From NCBI RefSeq assembly GCF_036812735.1, contig NZ_CP117523.1, forward strand, positions 248,001 to 312,000: DNA of 64,000 nucleotides, given 5' to 3'. The DNA comes from Terrisporobacter glycolicus ATCC 14880 = DSM 1288 (GTDB lineage Bacteria; Bacillota; Clostridia; Peptostreptococcales; Peptostreptococcaceae). Position 1 is the stretch's first letter. Every line of letters starts with the position of its first letter. A program made the position numbers and the translations under genes. Positions 39,478 to 49,418 of this stretch are shown here, one piece after another. The notes under the pieces are model-generated. The model ran no database searches. It was given only the letters and a program-made list of their open reading frames with translations, and was not told the DNA's origin.

Positions 39478-39598
39478 GCGAAGTAAATTTTAAGCAACGG
39501 ATTTATACGAAGCGAATTTTAAGTAGCAGATATGTCTGAAGTGATAGCAAAGATATATTGTTGACGTTATGAGCAAAGTGAATTTTGCAAGAAAGGAA
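39478..39598 (+). repeat. Imperfect tandem repeat array before rph
   Basis: Four degenerate copies with the core GAAG-C/T-GAATTTTAAG-A/T-AGCA start near 39479 (GAAGTAAATTTTAAGCAAC), 39509 (GAAGCGAATTTTAAGTAGC), 39538 (shortened) and 39571 (GAGCAAAGTGAATTTTGCA), with a spacing of about 30 bp. The rest of the 282-bp gap (39322-39477) is AT-rich with no gene. Confidence 0.6.
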
Positions 39599-39603
39599 AA
39601 ATA

Positions 39604-40953
39604 ATGATTAGAATTGATGGGAGAAAATTTGATCAAATTAGAGACGTAAAAATCACAAGAAACTTCACAAAGTATGCAGAAGGTTCTGTTTTAATAGAAA
39701 TGGGAGAAACAAAAGTTGTGTGTACAGCTTCAATAGAAGAAAAAGTGCCTCCTTTTTTAAGAAATACTGGAACAGGTTGGATAAATGCAGAATATTCAAT
39801 GTTGCCTAGATCAACTCAACAAAGAAAAATAAGAGATTCTTCAAAGGGAAAAATTGATGGAAGAAGTCAAGAAATACAAAGATTAATAGGTAGAGCAATA
39901 AGATCTGTTGTAGATTTAAACAAACTTGGTGAAAGAACTATTTGGGTTGATTGTGATGTTATTCAAGCTGATGGAGGAACTAGAACTGCTTCTATAACAG
40001 GAGCATTTGTAGCTGTTGCTGAGGCAATTTATAAATTATATAGCGATGGCTTAATCAAAAAAATGCCTATACAAAACTTTGTGTCTGCTATAAGTGTTGG
40101 TATAGTCAATAATGAGTGTTTACTTGATATATGTTATGAAGAAGATTCAAATGCACAAGTGGATATGAATATAATAATGACTGACAGATGTGAGTTTGTA
40201 GAAGTTCAAGGTACTGGAGAAGAAAGACCTTTTTCTAGAAAAGATTTAAATAAGTTGTTAGAACTAGGAGAAAAAGGGAATAAAGAACTTATAAGGATAC
40301 AAAGAGCAGCATTAGAAGAAGTTGCTGATGAAATATTAGGAATGGATTATGGCAACGATATAGTTATTTCTACGGGAAATGCACATAAATTAGAAGAAAT
40401 AGGTGCAATACTAAAAGATTTAGATTATAATATATATTCTCTAAAAGATGTAAATTTAGACGATTTAGATATTGAGGAAAATGGAAAAACATTTGAGCAT
40501 AATGCCTTAATAAAAGCAAGGACTGTTGCTAAACTTACTAATATGATAACAATAGCTGATGATTCGGGGTTAGAAGTAGATGCCATAGGAAAAAAACCAG
40601 GCATTTACTCTGCTAGATATGCTGGAGAAAATGCAACAGATGAAGAAAATAGAGAAAAATTATTAAAGGCTTTGAAAAATACTCCAATAAGTCATAGAAC
40701 TGGAAGATTTGTTTGCTGTATTGCAGTAGTATTTCCAGATGGTAAGGAATTTGTAGTTAGAGGAACTTGTGAAGGAACTATAGCTTTCGAAGAAAAGGGT
40801 AAGAATGGATTTGGATACGATAGTTTATTCATAGTTGATAATTACAATAAGACTTTTGCAGAATTACCATCAGCGGTCAAAAATGGTATAAGTCATAGAG
40901 CGAAAGCTTTAGAACTTATGAAGGAAGAACTTTCAAGAAGAGTTATAAGATAA
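39604..40953 (+). CDS. rph: Bifunctional RNase PH / XTP-dITP pyrophosphatase fusion
   Basis: 449 aa in one frame. Residues 1 to about 245 are RNase PH ([74 protein letters not shown]), the phosphorolytic 3' tRNA-trimming exonuclease. From about 254 the sequence is a complete RdgB/Ham1 protein ([53 protein letters not shown]), which hydrolyses XTP and dITP to clean the nucleotide pool. Both halves keep their active-site motifs. In most Firmicutes they are adjacent separate genes. AAGGA precedes the ATG. Confidence 0.95.
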   Translation: MIRIDGRKFDQIRDVKITRNFTKYAEGSVLIEMGETKVVCTASIEEKVPPFLRNTGTGWINAEYSMLPRSTQQRKIRDSSKGKIDGRSQEIQRLIGRAIRSVVDLNKLGERTIWVDCDVIQADGGTRTASITGAFVAVAEAIYKLYSDGLIKKMPIQNFVSAISVGIVNNECLLDICYEEDSNAQVDMNIIMTDRCEFVEVQGTGEERPFSRKDLNKLLELGEKGNKELIRIQRAALEEVADEILGMDYGNDIVISTGNAHKLEEIGAILKDLDYNIYSLKDVNLDDLDIEENGKTFEHNALIKARTVAKLTNMITIADDSGLEVDAIGKKPGIYSARYAGENATDEENREKLLKALKNTPISHRTGRFVCCIAVVFPDGKEFVVRGTCEGTIAFEEKGKNGFGYDSLFIVDNYNKTFAELPSAVKNGISHRAKALELMKEELSRRVIR

Positions 40954-40968
40954 TAAAGGATAAAATAT

Positions 40969-41442
40969 ATGAAAATATGAATAATTAGTGATACTCATGG
41001 AGATATGAGAATTATAGATAAAGCAATTCCATATTTAAATAAATGCGATTTAATTATTCATGCTGGTGATTATATTGATGATGCAGAATACATATATTAT
41101 TCAACAGAAGTGAATGTTAAAAGTGTAAAAGGAAATTGTGACTCATATAATATGGATGGACATTATGAATTAAAATTTTCAGTTGAAAATAAAAATTTTT
41201 TTGTATGTCATGGTCATAATCATGACGTTAAAATGGGTATTAACTCATTATATAGATTTGCAAAAGATAATAATATTGACTTTGTAGTATTTGGACACAC
41301 TCATATTCCTATATATGAAACAATAGACAATATTACCTTTATAAACCCAGGTAGTCTTGCACATCCAAGAGGTGGCAGTGATAGATCTTTTGGAATATTA
41401 ACATTGGACGATAATATTTCATATGAAGAAATAAAAATATAA
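40969..41442 (+). pseudogene. YfcE/MJ0936-type metallophosphoesterase with a TGA at codon 4
   Basis: The start ATG at 40969 follows AAAGGA and reads M-K-I-stop-I-I-S-D-T-H-G-D. The family's usual beginning is MKIGIISDTHG, so a GGA glycine codon appears changed to TGA (40978-40980); the frame is otherwise intact to 41442. Downstream motifs are sound: IIHAGDYID, GNCD, CHGHNHDVK, FGHTHIP and INPGSLAHPRGG. The next ATG (41005) would omit the SDTHG metal ligands. It is therefore either a fresh nonsense allele, a sequencing error or a readthrough case. The gene sits 15 bp after rph, as its partner in the operon. Confidence 0.7.
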
Positions 41443-41470
41443 ACAAGAAGTGTTGAAATTAAGGGAACAC

Positions 41471-41500
41471 TTGTAAATAAAAAACCTTGTATGATATAAT
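41471..41500 (+). promoter_or_regulatory. Predicted promoter of tig
   Basis: TTGTAA (41471-41476) and TATAAT (41495-41500) are spaced 18 bp, with TGA directly before the -10 (extended form). This leaves a leader of about 65 nt. Confidence 0.55.
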
Positions 41501-41573
41501 TAAAGAGTTACCTATAAATTAGAATTATAATTTATAAAAATCATTACATAAGATATTTAGGAGGATAAAGTTA

Positions 41574-42869
41574 ATGAAAGTAGAATTAATTAAAACAGAA
41601 GGCAATAAAGTAAGTTTTAAATTAACTGTAGATAACGATAAATTTGAATCGGCAATAGTTAAGGCTTACAATAAGAATAAAGGGAAATATAATATACCAG
41701 GATTCAGAAAAGGTAAAGCACCTAGAAAAATAATCGAAACTAACTACGGAAAAGGTGTATTCTATTCTGATGCAATAGACATACTATTCCCAGAGGTATA
41801 TCCATCTGCTATAGATGAATTAAAAATAGATCCAATCGATGCTCCATCAATAGATATAGAAGAAATAAGTAAAGACAACGGATTAGTTATATTAGTTGAT
41901 GTAGAAGTTAAACCATCTTTTGAATTAGGTGAGTACAAAGGCGTTGAAGTAGAAAAAGTTGAAGAAGCTATAAACGAAGACGCTGTTACTGCTAAATTAG
42001 AAGAAATGAGAGAAAAAGGATCAAGATTAGTATCTGTTGAAAGAGAAATAGCTAATGGAGATACTGCTAACATAGATTTCGAAGGATTTGACGGAGAAGT
42101 TGCATTCGAAGGTGGAAAAGGTGAAAATTATGACCTAGTTATAGGTTCAGGATCATTCATACCAGGATTTGAAGAGCAATTAGTTGGTAAAAAAGTTGGA
42201 GAAGAATTAGAAGTTAATGTTACTTTCCCAGAAGAATACCATGCTGAAAACTTAGCTGGAAAACCAGTTGTTTTCAAAGTTAAAGTAAATGATGTTAAAG
42301 TAAAAGAATTACCAGAGTTAAATGATGAGTTTGCTGCTGATACTACTGAGTTCAACACTTTAGAAGAATTAACAGCTGATGTTAAAGCTAAAGTTGAAGT
42401 AGAAGCTGCAGAAGCTGCTAAAAATGAATTAAGAAACAGAGTTATAGAAAAAGTTGTAGCTAATACAGAAGTAGAAGTTCCAGAGGCTATGGTTAAAAAT
42501 GAAATAGAAAATCAAATGATGGAGCTTAACTATCAATTACAATACCAAGGATTTGGAATGGAGCAATTCTTACAAATGACTGGTAAAACTATGGAAGAAT
42601 TTAAAGCTGAATTTGCTGCTAACAGAAGAGATGAAGCTGTAAGAAATGTTAAAACTTCATTAGTTATAGAAGCAATAGCTAAAGCTGAAGATGTTCAAGT
42701 TAGCGAAGAAGAAGTTGATGCAGAAGTACAAAAAATGGCTGAATCATATAACATGACTGTTGAGCAAGTTAAAGAAGCTTTAAGACCGACTGATCTAAAA
42801 GACATGGAAGGTCAATTAAAAATAAGAAAAACTATAGATTTATTAGTTGATAGTGCTAAAATAGCTTAA
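41574..42869 (+). CDS. tig: Trigger factor
   Basis: Ribosome-bound chaperone and peptidyl-prolyl isomerase, 431 aa. The N-terminal ribosome-binding domain has the signature GFRKGKAPRKIIE (about 43-55). The FKBP-type domain is at about 150-245 (GDTANIDFEGFDGE, VIGSGSFIPGFEEQLVG). The C-terminal substrate cradle is helical and Glu/Lys-rich. AGGAGG precedes the ATG. It is followed by clpP after a hairpin, the conserved tig-clpP-clpX-lon order. Confidence 0.97.
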   Translation: MKVELIKTEGNKVSFKLTVDNDKFESAIVKAYNKNKGKYNIPGFRKGKAPRKIIETNYGKGVFYSDAIDILFPEVYPSAIDELKIDPIDAPSIDIEEISKDNGLVILVDVEVKPSFELGEYKGVEVEKVEEAINEDAVTAKLEEMREKGSRLVSVEREIANGDTANIDFEGFDGEVAFEGGKGENYDLVIGSGSFIPGFEEQLVGKKVGEELEVNVTFPEEYHAENLAGKPVVFKVKVNDVKVKELPELNDEFAADTTEFNTLEELTADVKAKVEVEAAEAAKNELRNRVIEKVVANTEVEVPEAMVKNEIENQMMELNYQLQYQGFGMEQFLQMTGKTMEEFKAEFAANRRDEAVRNVKTSLVIEAIAKAEDVQVSEEEVDAEVQKMAESYNMTVEQVKEALRPTDLKDMEGQLKIRKTIDLLVDSAKIA

Positions 42870-42872
42870 TTC

Positions 42873-42902
42873 TTTACAGTAGTCCCCCCGGACTACTGTA
42901 AA
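42873..42902 (+). other. Intercistronic hairpin between tig and clpP without T-run
   Basis: TTTACAGTAGTCC pairs over 13 bp with GGACTACTGTAAA around CCCC. The sequence after it (TTATATATT) is no clear terminator tail, so it may be a leaky terminator or an mRNA-stabilising structure. Confidence 0.6.
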
Positions 42903-42935
42903 TTATATATTAAACATTCAGAGGGGGTATGATTT

Positions 42936-43523
42936 ATGGCATTAGTACCTACAGTAGTAGAACAAACAGGAAGAGGAGAAAGAGCCTATGATATATATTC
43001 TAGATTATTAAAAGATAGAATAATATTTTTAGGTGATGAAGTAAATGATGTAACTGCTGGACTTGTAGTGGCTCAACTACTTTTCTTAGAAGCTGAAGAT
43101 CCAGATAAAGACATACATCTATATATAAATTCCCCAGGTGGAAGCGTTACAGCAGGTATGGCTATATATGATACTATGCAATATATTAAACCTGATGTAA
43201 GCACAATATGTATAGGTATGGCAGCATCTATGGGTGCATTTTTATTAAATGCTGGAGCAAAAGGCAAAAGATATGCTCTTCCAAACAGCACAATAATGAT
43301 ACATCAACCATTAGGTGGTGCAAAAGGTCAAGCAACAGATATAGAAATTCATGCTAAATGGATTTTACAAATAAAAGAAAGATTAAATCAAATTCTTTCT
43401 GAGAGAACAGGTCAACCATTGGATAGAGTTAAGGCTGACACTGAACGTGACAACTTTATGAGTGCAATGGAAGCCAAGGAATATGGGTTAGTTGACGAAG
43501 TCATAGAGAAAGCCCATAGTTAG
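42936..43523 (+). CDS. clpP: ATP-dependent Clp protease proteolytic subunit
   Basis: 195 aa, standard length. The catalytic Ser is in [14 protein letters not shown] (about 98), His in [13 protein letters not shown] (about 123) and Asp in ERDNFMSA (about 172). The oxyanion glycines lie in [18 protein letters not shown]. It forms the tetradecameric protease chamber used by ClpX, whose gene starts 16 bp downstream. GAGGGGG precedes the ATG. Confidence 0.98.
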   Translation: MALVPTVVEQTGRGERAYDIYSRLLKDRIIFLGDEVNDVTAGLVVAQLLFLEAEDPDKDIHLYINSPGGSVTAGMAIYDTMQYIKPDVSTICIGMAASMGAFLLNAGAKGKRYALPNSTIMIHQPLGGAKGQATDIEIHAKWILQIKERLNQILSERTGQPLDRVKADTERDNFMSAMEAKEYGLVDEVIEKAHS

Positions 43524-43539
43524 GAAAGAGGTGCTTGTT

Positions 43540-44787
43540 ATGTCAAAATACGAAGAAAAAAGACAACTGAAATGTTCATTCTGCGGGAAAACACAAGATC
43601 AAGTAAGAAGATTAATTGCAGGTCCTAACGTTTATATATGTGATGAATGTGTAGAACTTTGTGATGAAATCATTCAAGAAGAAATTGAAGAAACAATGGA
43701 AGAGGATACTACATCTCTACCAAAACCTAAAGAAATGATGGATATTCTTAATGACTATGTAATTGGTCAAGAAAGAGCTAAAAAAATATTATCAGTTGCG
43801 GTTTATAACCACTATAAAAGAATATATAGTAAAAAATCTACAACTAAAGATATAGAAATACAAAAGAGTAACATCCTTTTACTTGGACCAACAGGTTCTG
43901 GAAAGACACTACTTGCTCAAACTTTAGCTAGAACACTAAATGTTCCATTTGCAATGGCAGATGCTACTTCTTTAACAGAAGCAGGATATGTAGGTGAAGA
44001 CGTTGAAAATATACTACTAAAACTTATCCAAGCAGCTGATTTTGACATAGAAAAAGCAGAAAGAGGAATAATCTACATTGATGAAATAGATAAAATTGCT
44101 AGAAAGTCAGAAAATCCATCTATTACGAGAGATGTAAGTGGTGAAGGCGTTCAGCAAGCTCTTTTAAAGATTCTAGAAGGAACTGTAGCTAATGTTCCGC
44201 CACAAGGAGGAAGAAAACATCCTCATCAAGAATTCCTAAAAATAGATACTACTAATGTGTTATTTATTTTAGGTGGTGCCTTTGATGGTATAGAAAAAAT
44301 AATTCAAAGACGTGGAACAGAAAAGACAGTAGGATTTGGTGCTAAAATTGAAAGTAAGAAAGATACAGATTTAGGAAAAATATATGCAAAAGTTCTTCCT
44401 GAAGACTTACTTAAATTTGGTATAATACCAGAATTTATAGGTAGAATACCTGTAGTTGCTACATTAGAGTTACTAGATGAAGATGCTTTAATGAGAATTC
44501 TGCAAGAACCTAAAAATGCTCTAGTTAAACAATATAAAAAATTATTTGAACTAGATAGTGTTGATTTAGAATTCGATGACGATGCTCTAAGAGCTATAGC
44601 TAGAAAAGCTATAGATAGAAATACTGGAGCTAGAGGTCTTAGAAGTATAGTTGAGAGTGTTATGATGGAAACTATGTATGAAATTCCATCAAGAGAAGAC
44701 ATCAAGAAAGTAATAGTTACGAAAGAATCTGTTGCTGATGAAACACAACCAATTATGGTTCTTAAAGATAAAGAAGAAAGTGCATAA
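43540..44787 (+). CDS. clpX: ATP-dependent Clp protease ATP-binding subunit ClpX
   Basis: 415-aa unfoldase. The N-terminal zinc-binding domain CSFCGKTQ...[10 protein letters not shown] (about 12-40) is followed by Walker [18 protein letters not shown], Walker [12 protein letters not shown], the pore loop in [10 protein letters not shown], the C-terminal IGF-type ClpP-docking loop region and sensor 2 ([12 protein letters not shown]). An in-frame GTG exists at 43531, but the GAAAGAGGTG ribosome binding site precedes the ATG at 43540. A terminator follows. Confidence 0.98.
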   Translation: MSKYEEKRQLKCSFCGKTQDQVRRLIAGPNVYICDECVELCDEIIQEEIEETMEEDTTSLPKPKEMMDILNDYVIGQERAKKILSVAVYNHYKRIYSKKSTTKDIEIQKSNILLLGPTGSGKTLLAQTLARTLNVPFAMADATSLTEAGYVGEDVENILLKLIQAADFDIEKAERGIIYIDEIDKIARKSENPSITRDVSGEGVQQALLKILEGTVANVPPQGGRKHPHQEFLKIDTTNVLFILGGAFDGIEKIIQRRGTEKTVGFGAKIESKKDTDLGKIYAKVLPEDLLKFGIIPEFIGRIPVVATLELLDEDALMRILQEPKNALVKQYKKLFELDSVDLEFDDDALRAIARKAIDRNTGARGLRSIVESVMMETMYEIPSREDIKKVIVTKESVADETQPIMVLKDKEESA

Positions 44788-44795
44788 TTAATATA

Positions 44796-44831
44796 AAAAG
44801 GAGCTTATATATTAATAAGCTCCTTTTAATT
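44796..44831 (+). terminator. Intrinsic terminator after clpX
   Basis: AAAAGGAGCTTAT pairs with ATAAGCTCCTTTT around a 6-base loop; the right arm itself supplies the T-run. Confidence 0.85.
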
Positions 44832-44895
44832 TCCAACTACTTGATTAAGGTGTTTTGACAACTTGTAACTTAAGCAAGGGAATTATTAAATTTAG

Positions 44896-44998
44896 TTTTA
44901 TTATGCTAAATTAATACGTACTTTATATGTAGCTTTGATTATGAACAAAATAAATATTTATAAATGAATTATTATTTTATTAATATAGCATAATAAAA
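44896..44998. repeat. Long inverted repeat between clpX and lon
   Basis: The arms at 44896-44915 (TTTTATTATGCTAAATTAAT) and 44979-44998 are complementary at 19 of 20 positions, separated by 63 bp. The surrounding 308-bp gap has no gene. Confidence 0.6.
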
Positions 44999-45035
44999 TT
45001 AACCTAGATTATGCATATTGCTATGTTGATTTGTG

Positions 45036-45064
45036 TTGAAAATTAACATACATAAATATATAAT
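45036..45064 (+). promoter_or_regulatory. Predicted promoter of lon
   Basis: TTGAAA (45036-45041) and TATAAT (45059-45064) are 17 bp apart and end about 40 bp before the lon start. No CIRCE or CtsR-type box was seen nearby. Confidence 0.6.
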
Positions 45065-45104
45065 ATAAAAAGCAAAGAAAATAGCACTTTAAGGAGTGAT
45101 AATG

Positions 45105-47462
45105 ATGGAACAAAATTATACTAAAATTGACCATGAGTTACCATTGATACCTTTAAGAGGATTAGCAATATTTCCATATATGATATTAAACTTTGATATA
45201 GGCAGAGAAATGTCATTAAAAGCATTAGATCAAGCTATGTTAGAAGATGAACTAGTATTTTTAACTTCGCAAATAGAAGCAGAAATAGATGAACCTACAA
45301 CAGAAGATTTTTATCATGTTGGAACTATTTGTAAAGTTAAACAAGTTATCAAACTACCTGGAGATACAGTTCGCGTTTTAGTAGAAGGAGTATCTAGAGG
45401 TAAAGTTAAAGAAATAGACGAAGAAGATGGATACTTTAAAGCTATAGTAGAAGAAATAATATACGACCAAGAAAACGAAGAAGTAGATATAGAAGTAGAG
45501 GCATTTGTAAGAAATGTTTTTGATGCATTCGAAGAATACATAAATATAGGAAATAGAGTTTCACCAGAAATATTAGTATCTCTTGGAGAAATAGAAAATG
45601 TTGACAGGTTTATAGATACTATTGCATCTAATATTTACCTAAAAGCAGAACAAAAGCAAGAGATTCTTGAAGAGTTTGATATAGTTAAAAGATTAGAGTT
45701 ATTATATAAAATTCTGTTAGAAGAAATAGATATCTTGAAAATAGAAAAGAAAATAACACTAAGAGTTAAGAAGCAAATGAACAAGGTTCAAAAAGAGTAC
45801 TACCTTAGAGAACAATTAAAAGCTATACAAAAAGAATTAGGAGAAGATGAAGACTTAACTTCTGAAGTTGAAGAATATAAAGAAAAACTTAAGAAAATTA
45901 AAGCGCCTAAGGAAACAAAGGAAAAAATAGAAAAAGAAATTAATAAATTTTCTAGAACATCTCCTCAGTCTCCAGATTCATCAGTAAGCAGAACATATTT
46001 AGATGCTATATTCTCACTACCATGGAATAAAGAGACAAGAGATAAACTTGATTTAAAAAATGCTAGAGAAATTTTAGATGAACAACATTATGGATTAGAA
46101 AAAGTTAAGGATAGAATATTAGAATACTTAGCTATAAGAAAATTATCCAAATCCCTAAAAGGACCAATAGTTTGTTTAGTTGGACCTCCAGGTGTTGGTA
46201 AAACTTCCATAGCAAAATCTATAGCAGAAGCCTTGGGTAAAAAATTTGTAAGAATATCTTTAGGTGGAGTAAGAGATGAAGCTGAAATAAGAGGACATAG
46301 AAGAACTTATGTAGGGTCTATACCAGGTAGAATAATCAATGGTATAAAAGAAGCTCAAACTAAGAATCCAGTGTTCTTATTAGATGAAATAGATAAAATG
46401 GCAGCTGATTACAAAGGAGATCCATCTTCAGCAATGCTTGAAGTTTTAGATCCAGAACAAAATAAAACATTTGTTGATCATTACTTAGAAGTACCTTTCG
46501 ATTTATCAAAAATACTATTTGTTACTACAGCAAATAGCTTAAGTACAATACCAGGTCCATTACTTGATAGAATGGAAATAATAGAAGTATCAGGTTATAT
46601 TGAAGAAGAAAAACTTAATATAGCACAGAAATACTTACTTCCAAAACAAATCAAAGAGAATGGATTAAAAGAAGGATTTGTAACAATAGAAGAATCAGCA
46701 ATGAGAGATATAATAAACTATTACACAAGGGAAGCAGGAGTTAGAACTCTAGAGCGTACTATAGGTAAAGTTTGTAGAAAAATTGCTAAAAAATTCGTTG
46801 AAGATCCATCACTAGAAAGTGTTTTGGTAACATCTAAAGATTTAGAAGGATATCTAGGAAGAGATAAATATCTATATGATTTAGCAGGAACAAAACCAGA
46901 AGTGGGTATAGTAACAGGCCTTGCATGGACTTCAGTAGGTGGAGTTACACTTCCTGTAGAAGTAAATGTATTAAAAGGAAAAGGACAAGTTGTATTAACA
47001 GGATCACTTGGTGATGTAATGAAGGAATCGGCTAGAACAGGTATATCTTATATAAGATCTATAGCAGATAAATTTGATATAGACCAAGATTTCTACAAAA
47101 CAGAAGATATTCATATACATTGTCCAGAAGGAGCAACTCCAAAAGATGGACCATCTGCAGGTATAACTATGGCTACTGCAGTAATTTCTGCATTAACTAA
47201 AATTCCTGTTAGATGTGATATAGCTATGACTGGTGAAATAACTCTTAGAGGTAGAGTAATGGTTGTAGGTGGAGTTAAAGAAAAGGTACTTGCAGCACAT
47301 AGAGCTGGTATTAAGAAGATTTTAATACCAAGAGAATGTGATTCTCAATTAGATGAAATACCTGAAAATGTAAAAGAAAAACTAGAAATTGTTCTTGTTG
47401 ACCATATGGATCAGGTTTTAGAACATGCTTTAGTAAAAGACGGTGATAAAAATGAAAATTAG
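45105..47462 (+). CDS. lon: ATP-dependent protease Lon
   Basis: 785-aa LonA-type protease. The N-terminal substrate domain (about 5-200, [20 protein letters not shown]) is followed by a coiled region, the AAA+ module with Walker [19 protein letters not shown] (about 350-367) and Walker [10 protein letters not shown], and the Ser-Lys protease domain with catalytic Ser in [13 protein letters not shown] (about 675) and Lys in the following [20 protein letters not shown]. Start choice: AAGGAG (45091-45096) is best spaced for the ATG at 45105; an ATG at 45102 also fits. Its last 11 bases overlap ysxC. Confidence 0.97.
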   Translation: MEQNYTKIDHELPLIPLRGLAIFPYMILNFDIGREMSLKALDQAMLEDELVFLTSQIEAEIDEPTTEDFYHVGTICKVKQVIKLPGDTVRVLVEGVSRGKVKEIDEEDGYFKAIVEEIIYDQENEEVDIEVEAFVRNVFDAFEEYINIGNRVSPEILVSLGEIENVDRFIDTIASNIYLKAEQKQEILEEFDIVKRLELLYKILLEEIDILKIEKKITLRVKKQMNKVQKEYYLREQLKAIQKELGEDEDLTSEVEEYKEKLKKIKAPKETKEKIEKEINKFSRTSPQSPDSSVSRTYLDAIFSLPWNKETRDKLDLKNAREILDEQHYGLEKVKDRILEYLAIRKLSKSLKGPIVCLVGPPGVGKTSIAKSIAEALGKKFVRISLGGVRDEAEIRGHRRTYVGSIPGRIINGIKEAQTKNPVFLLDEIDKMAADYKGDPSSAMLEVLDPEQNKTFVDHYLEVPFDLSKILFVTTANSLSTIPGPLLDRMEIIEVSGYIEEEKLNIAQKYLLPKQIKENGLKEGFVTIEESAMRDIINYYTREAGVRTLERTIGKVCRKIAKKFVEDPSLESVLVTSKDLEGYLGRDKYLYDLAGTKPEVGIVTGLAWTSVGGVTLPVEVNVLKGKGQVVLTGSLGDVMKESARTGISYIRSIADKFDIDQDFYKTEDIHIHCPEGATPKDGPSAGITMATAVISALTKIPVRCDIAMTGEITLRGRVMVVGGVKEKVLAAHRAGIKKILIPRECDSQLDEIPENVKEKLEIVLVDHMDQVLEHALVKDGDKNEN

Positions 47463-48063
47463 AAGTTCAGAAATAGTAGTAAGTGCAATAAAAAAAGATC
47501 AATATCCTGCAGAAGGACTACCAGAGATAGCTTTAGTTGGAAGATCAAACGTAGGAAAATCTTCAGCTACAAATGCTTTATTAAACAGAAGAAATTTTGC
47601 TAGAACAAGTCAAACTCCTGGTAAAACAAGAACTATAAACTTTTATAAAATAAATGAAGAATTTTATTTTGTTGACCTTCCTGGTTATGGTTATGCTAAA
47701 GTATCAAAATCAGAAAAGGATAAATGGGGAGTTATAATGGAGAGATATCTACAAGATAGACAAGAATTATGTGCTATTTTCTTACTTGTAGATATAAGAC
47801 ATGAGCCAACAAATGATGATGTTATGATGTATGAATGGGTAAAACACTTTGGATATAACTGTGTTATTATAGCAACAAAAGCAGATAAAATATCTAGAGG
47901 ACAATATCAAAAGCATATAAGCATAATAAGAAAAAAATTACAGCTTGAAAAAGATGAAAAAATAATACCTCTTTCTTCTTCTAAGAAAACAGGAGTAGAA
48001 GATGTATGGAACGAAATAATAGCTCAATATGAAGAACATGGTTATGAAATAACAGTTGATTAG
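47452..48063 (+). CDS. ysxC: Ribosome biogenesis GTPase YsxC/EngB
   Basis: 203 aa. G1 is [15 protein letters not shown], with G2 threonines around [13 protein letters not shown]3 [12 protein letters not shown]4 TKADK and G5 SSSKKTG. It helps late 50S assembly. The gene overlaps the end of lon by 11 bp, so translation is probably coupled. The ATG at 47452 is preceded by GGTGAT; the frame opens earlier inside lon without a better ribosome binding site. The lon-ysxC pairing is common in Firmicutes. Confidence 0.96.
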   Translation: MKIRSSEIVVSAIKKDQYPAEGLPEIALVGRSNVGKSSATNALLNRRNFARTSQTPGKTRTINFYKINEEFYFVDLPGYGYAKVSKSEKDKWGVIMERYLQDRQELCAIFLLVDIRHEPTNDDVMMYEWVKHFGYNCVIIATKADKISRGQYQKHISIIRKKLQLEKDEKIIPLSSSKKTGVEDVWNEIIAQYEEHGYEITVD

Positions 48064-48067
48064 TATG

Positions 48068-48112
48068 AAATTGTGCTGAAATGTGAATTAACATTTCAGC
48101 ACAATTTTTTTA
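48068..48112 (+). terminator. Intrinsic terminator after ysxC
   Basis: 17-bp perfect stem (48068-48084 with 48091-48107), six-base loop and a T-run. It ends the lon-ysxC unit. Confidence 0.92.
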
Positions 48113-48278
48113 TTTAAGAAAATTATAATTCTAAAAAATTAAATTAATCAAAATAAATGCTATAGTTTATAAAAGTTTAGACGTATTATTAATACAGAGA
48201 AACATTATAATTATGAGACAGAAAAATAAATAAACTATTTAAAAATATATATAAATTTAAAAATATAGGAGTATGATA

Positions 48279-49205
48279 ATGCAATATACAGAGAGTGTTA
48301 GTCAAACAAAAATATTATTAGAATCGGGAACTAATGAACTTGAAATAATGGAGTTTACAATAGGAGAAGAATTATTTGGAATAAACGTAGCTAAGGTACG
48401 TGAGATATTAAGAGCTCAAGAAGTGAAAAAAATGCCAAACTCACATGAAGTAGTAGAAGGAATATTTAAGCCTAGGGATGAAATAATAACTGTCATAGAT
48501 TTAGGTAAATATTTAAATATACCTAGAACTGGCAGTGGAACACATGACATTTTTATAAAAACTAATTTTAATAAATTAGTTTTTGCTTTTCATGTTGAGG
48601 CCGTTGTTGGAATAGGTAGAGTTTCGTGGGAAAAAATAAGAAAGCCAGATAAAATCATATATGGTGGTGGTGAAGGCGTTGCAACAGGTATTGCTGAACA
48701 TAACGACAAATTAATAACTATATTAGATTTTGAAAAAATAGTAGCTGAAATAAGTCCTGAGTCTAGTATTCAATATGATGAGATAGATAAACTAGGAAAA
48801 CGAGAAGATTCTTATAAGCCAATATTAATAGTTGAAGATTCAACATTACTTTCAAAAATGATATGTGATTGTATGAATAAAGCAGGTTATAGAAATATAA
48901 TAAAAATGGATAATGGTCAGGATGCGTGGAAATATTTAAGTGAAGTTAAAGAAAGTGGAGAACCAATATCAAATCATGTGAGATGCATAATATCTGATAT
49001 AGAAATGCCTCTAATGGATGGCCATAGATTAACTAAATTGGTAAAAGAAGATCATGATCTTAAAAACATACCACTTATATTATTTTCATCACTAATAAGT
49101 GATGAAATATACGCAAAAGGTAAAGAACTTGGAGCAGATGAACAAATAACAAAACCAGAGATCGGTAATCTTGTTAGTGTTGTTGATAGGCTTATAAATA
49201 AATAA
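48279..49205 (+). CDS. cheV: Chemotaxis protein CheV (CheW-REC)
   Basis: 308 aa. The CheW-like coupling domain spans about 20-160 (FTIGEELFGINVAKVREILR, MPNSHEVVEGIFKPRDEIIT). It is followed by a receiver domain (about 180-305), with acidic pocket VEDS, phospho-acceptor Asp in CIISDIEMPLMDG, Ser/Thr in ILFSSL and the lysine in ITKPE. CheV couples receptors to CheA and adapts by phosphorylation. No other chemotaxis gene is in the window. The ATG at 48279 suits AGGAG at 48267-48271; the ATG at 48273 is too close. Confidence 0.93.
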   Translation: MQYTESVSQTKILLESGTNELEIMEFTIGEELFGINVAKVREILRAQEVKKMPNSHEVVEGIFKPRDEIITVIDLGKYLNIPRTGSGTHDIFIKTNFNKLVFAFHVEAVVGIGRVSWEKIRKPDKIIYGGGEGVATGIAEHNDKLITILDFEKIVAEISPESSIQYDEIDKLGKREDSYKPILIVEDSTLLSKMICDCMNKAGYRNIIKMDNGQDAWKYLSEVKESGEPISNHVRCIISDIEMPLMDGHRLTKLVKEDHDLKNIPLILFSSLISDEIYAKGKELGADEQITKPEIGNLVSVVDRLINK

Positions 49206-49418
49206 TACTTTTAAATATTTAAAAATTAACTCATATTATACTTACATGAAGCATTATAGAACTAGTGTTTTTGTAGTTGATATGGGTATTTTTATATAAA
49301 ATACTATGTAACCTAGATTTTCTGCATATGCATATATTATATAAATGCTAGAAAAGCGGTAACCAAATGGCTACCAATATAATAATATAAAAGGTAGAAT
49401 ATTTTAGGGGGCATGAAT

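Noticed and set aside
39478-39598. CRISPR array
   Set aside because: The repeats are too degenerate and the units too short, with no distinct spacers and no cas genes.
40978-40980. TGA in the phosphodiesterase as a second selenocysteine codon
   Set aside because: The family has glycine at this position, no Sec-containing members are known to me, and no good hairpin follows at SECIS distance. A GGA to TGA change is simpler.
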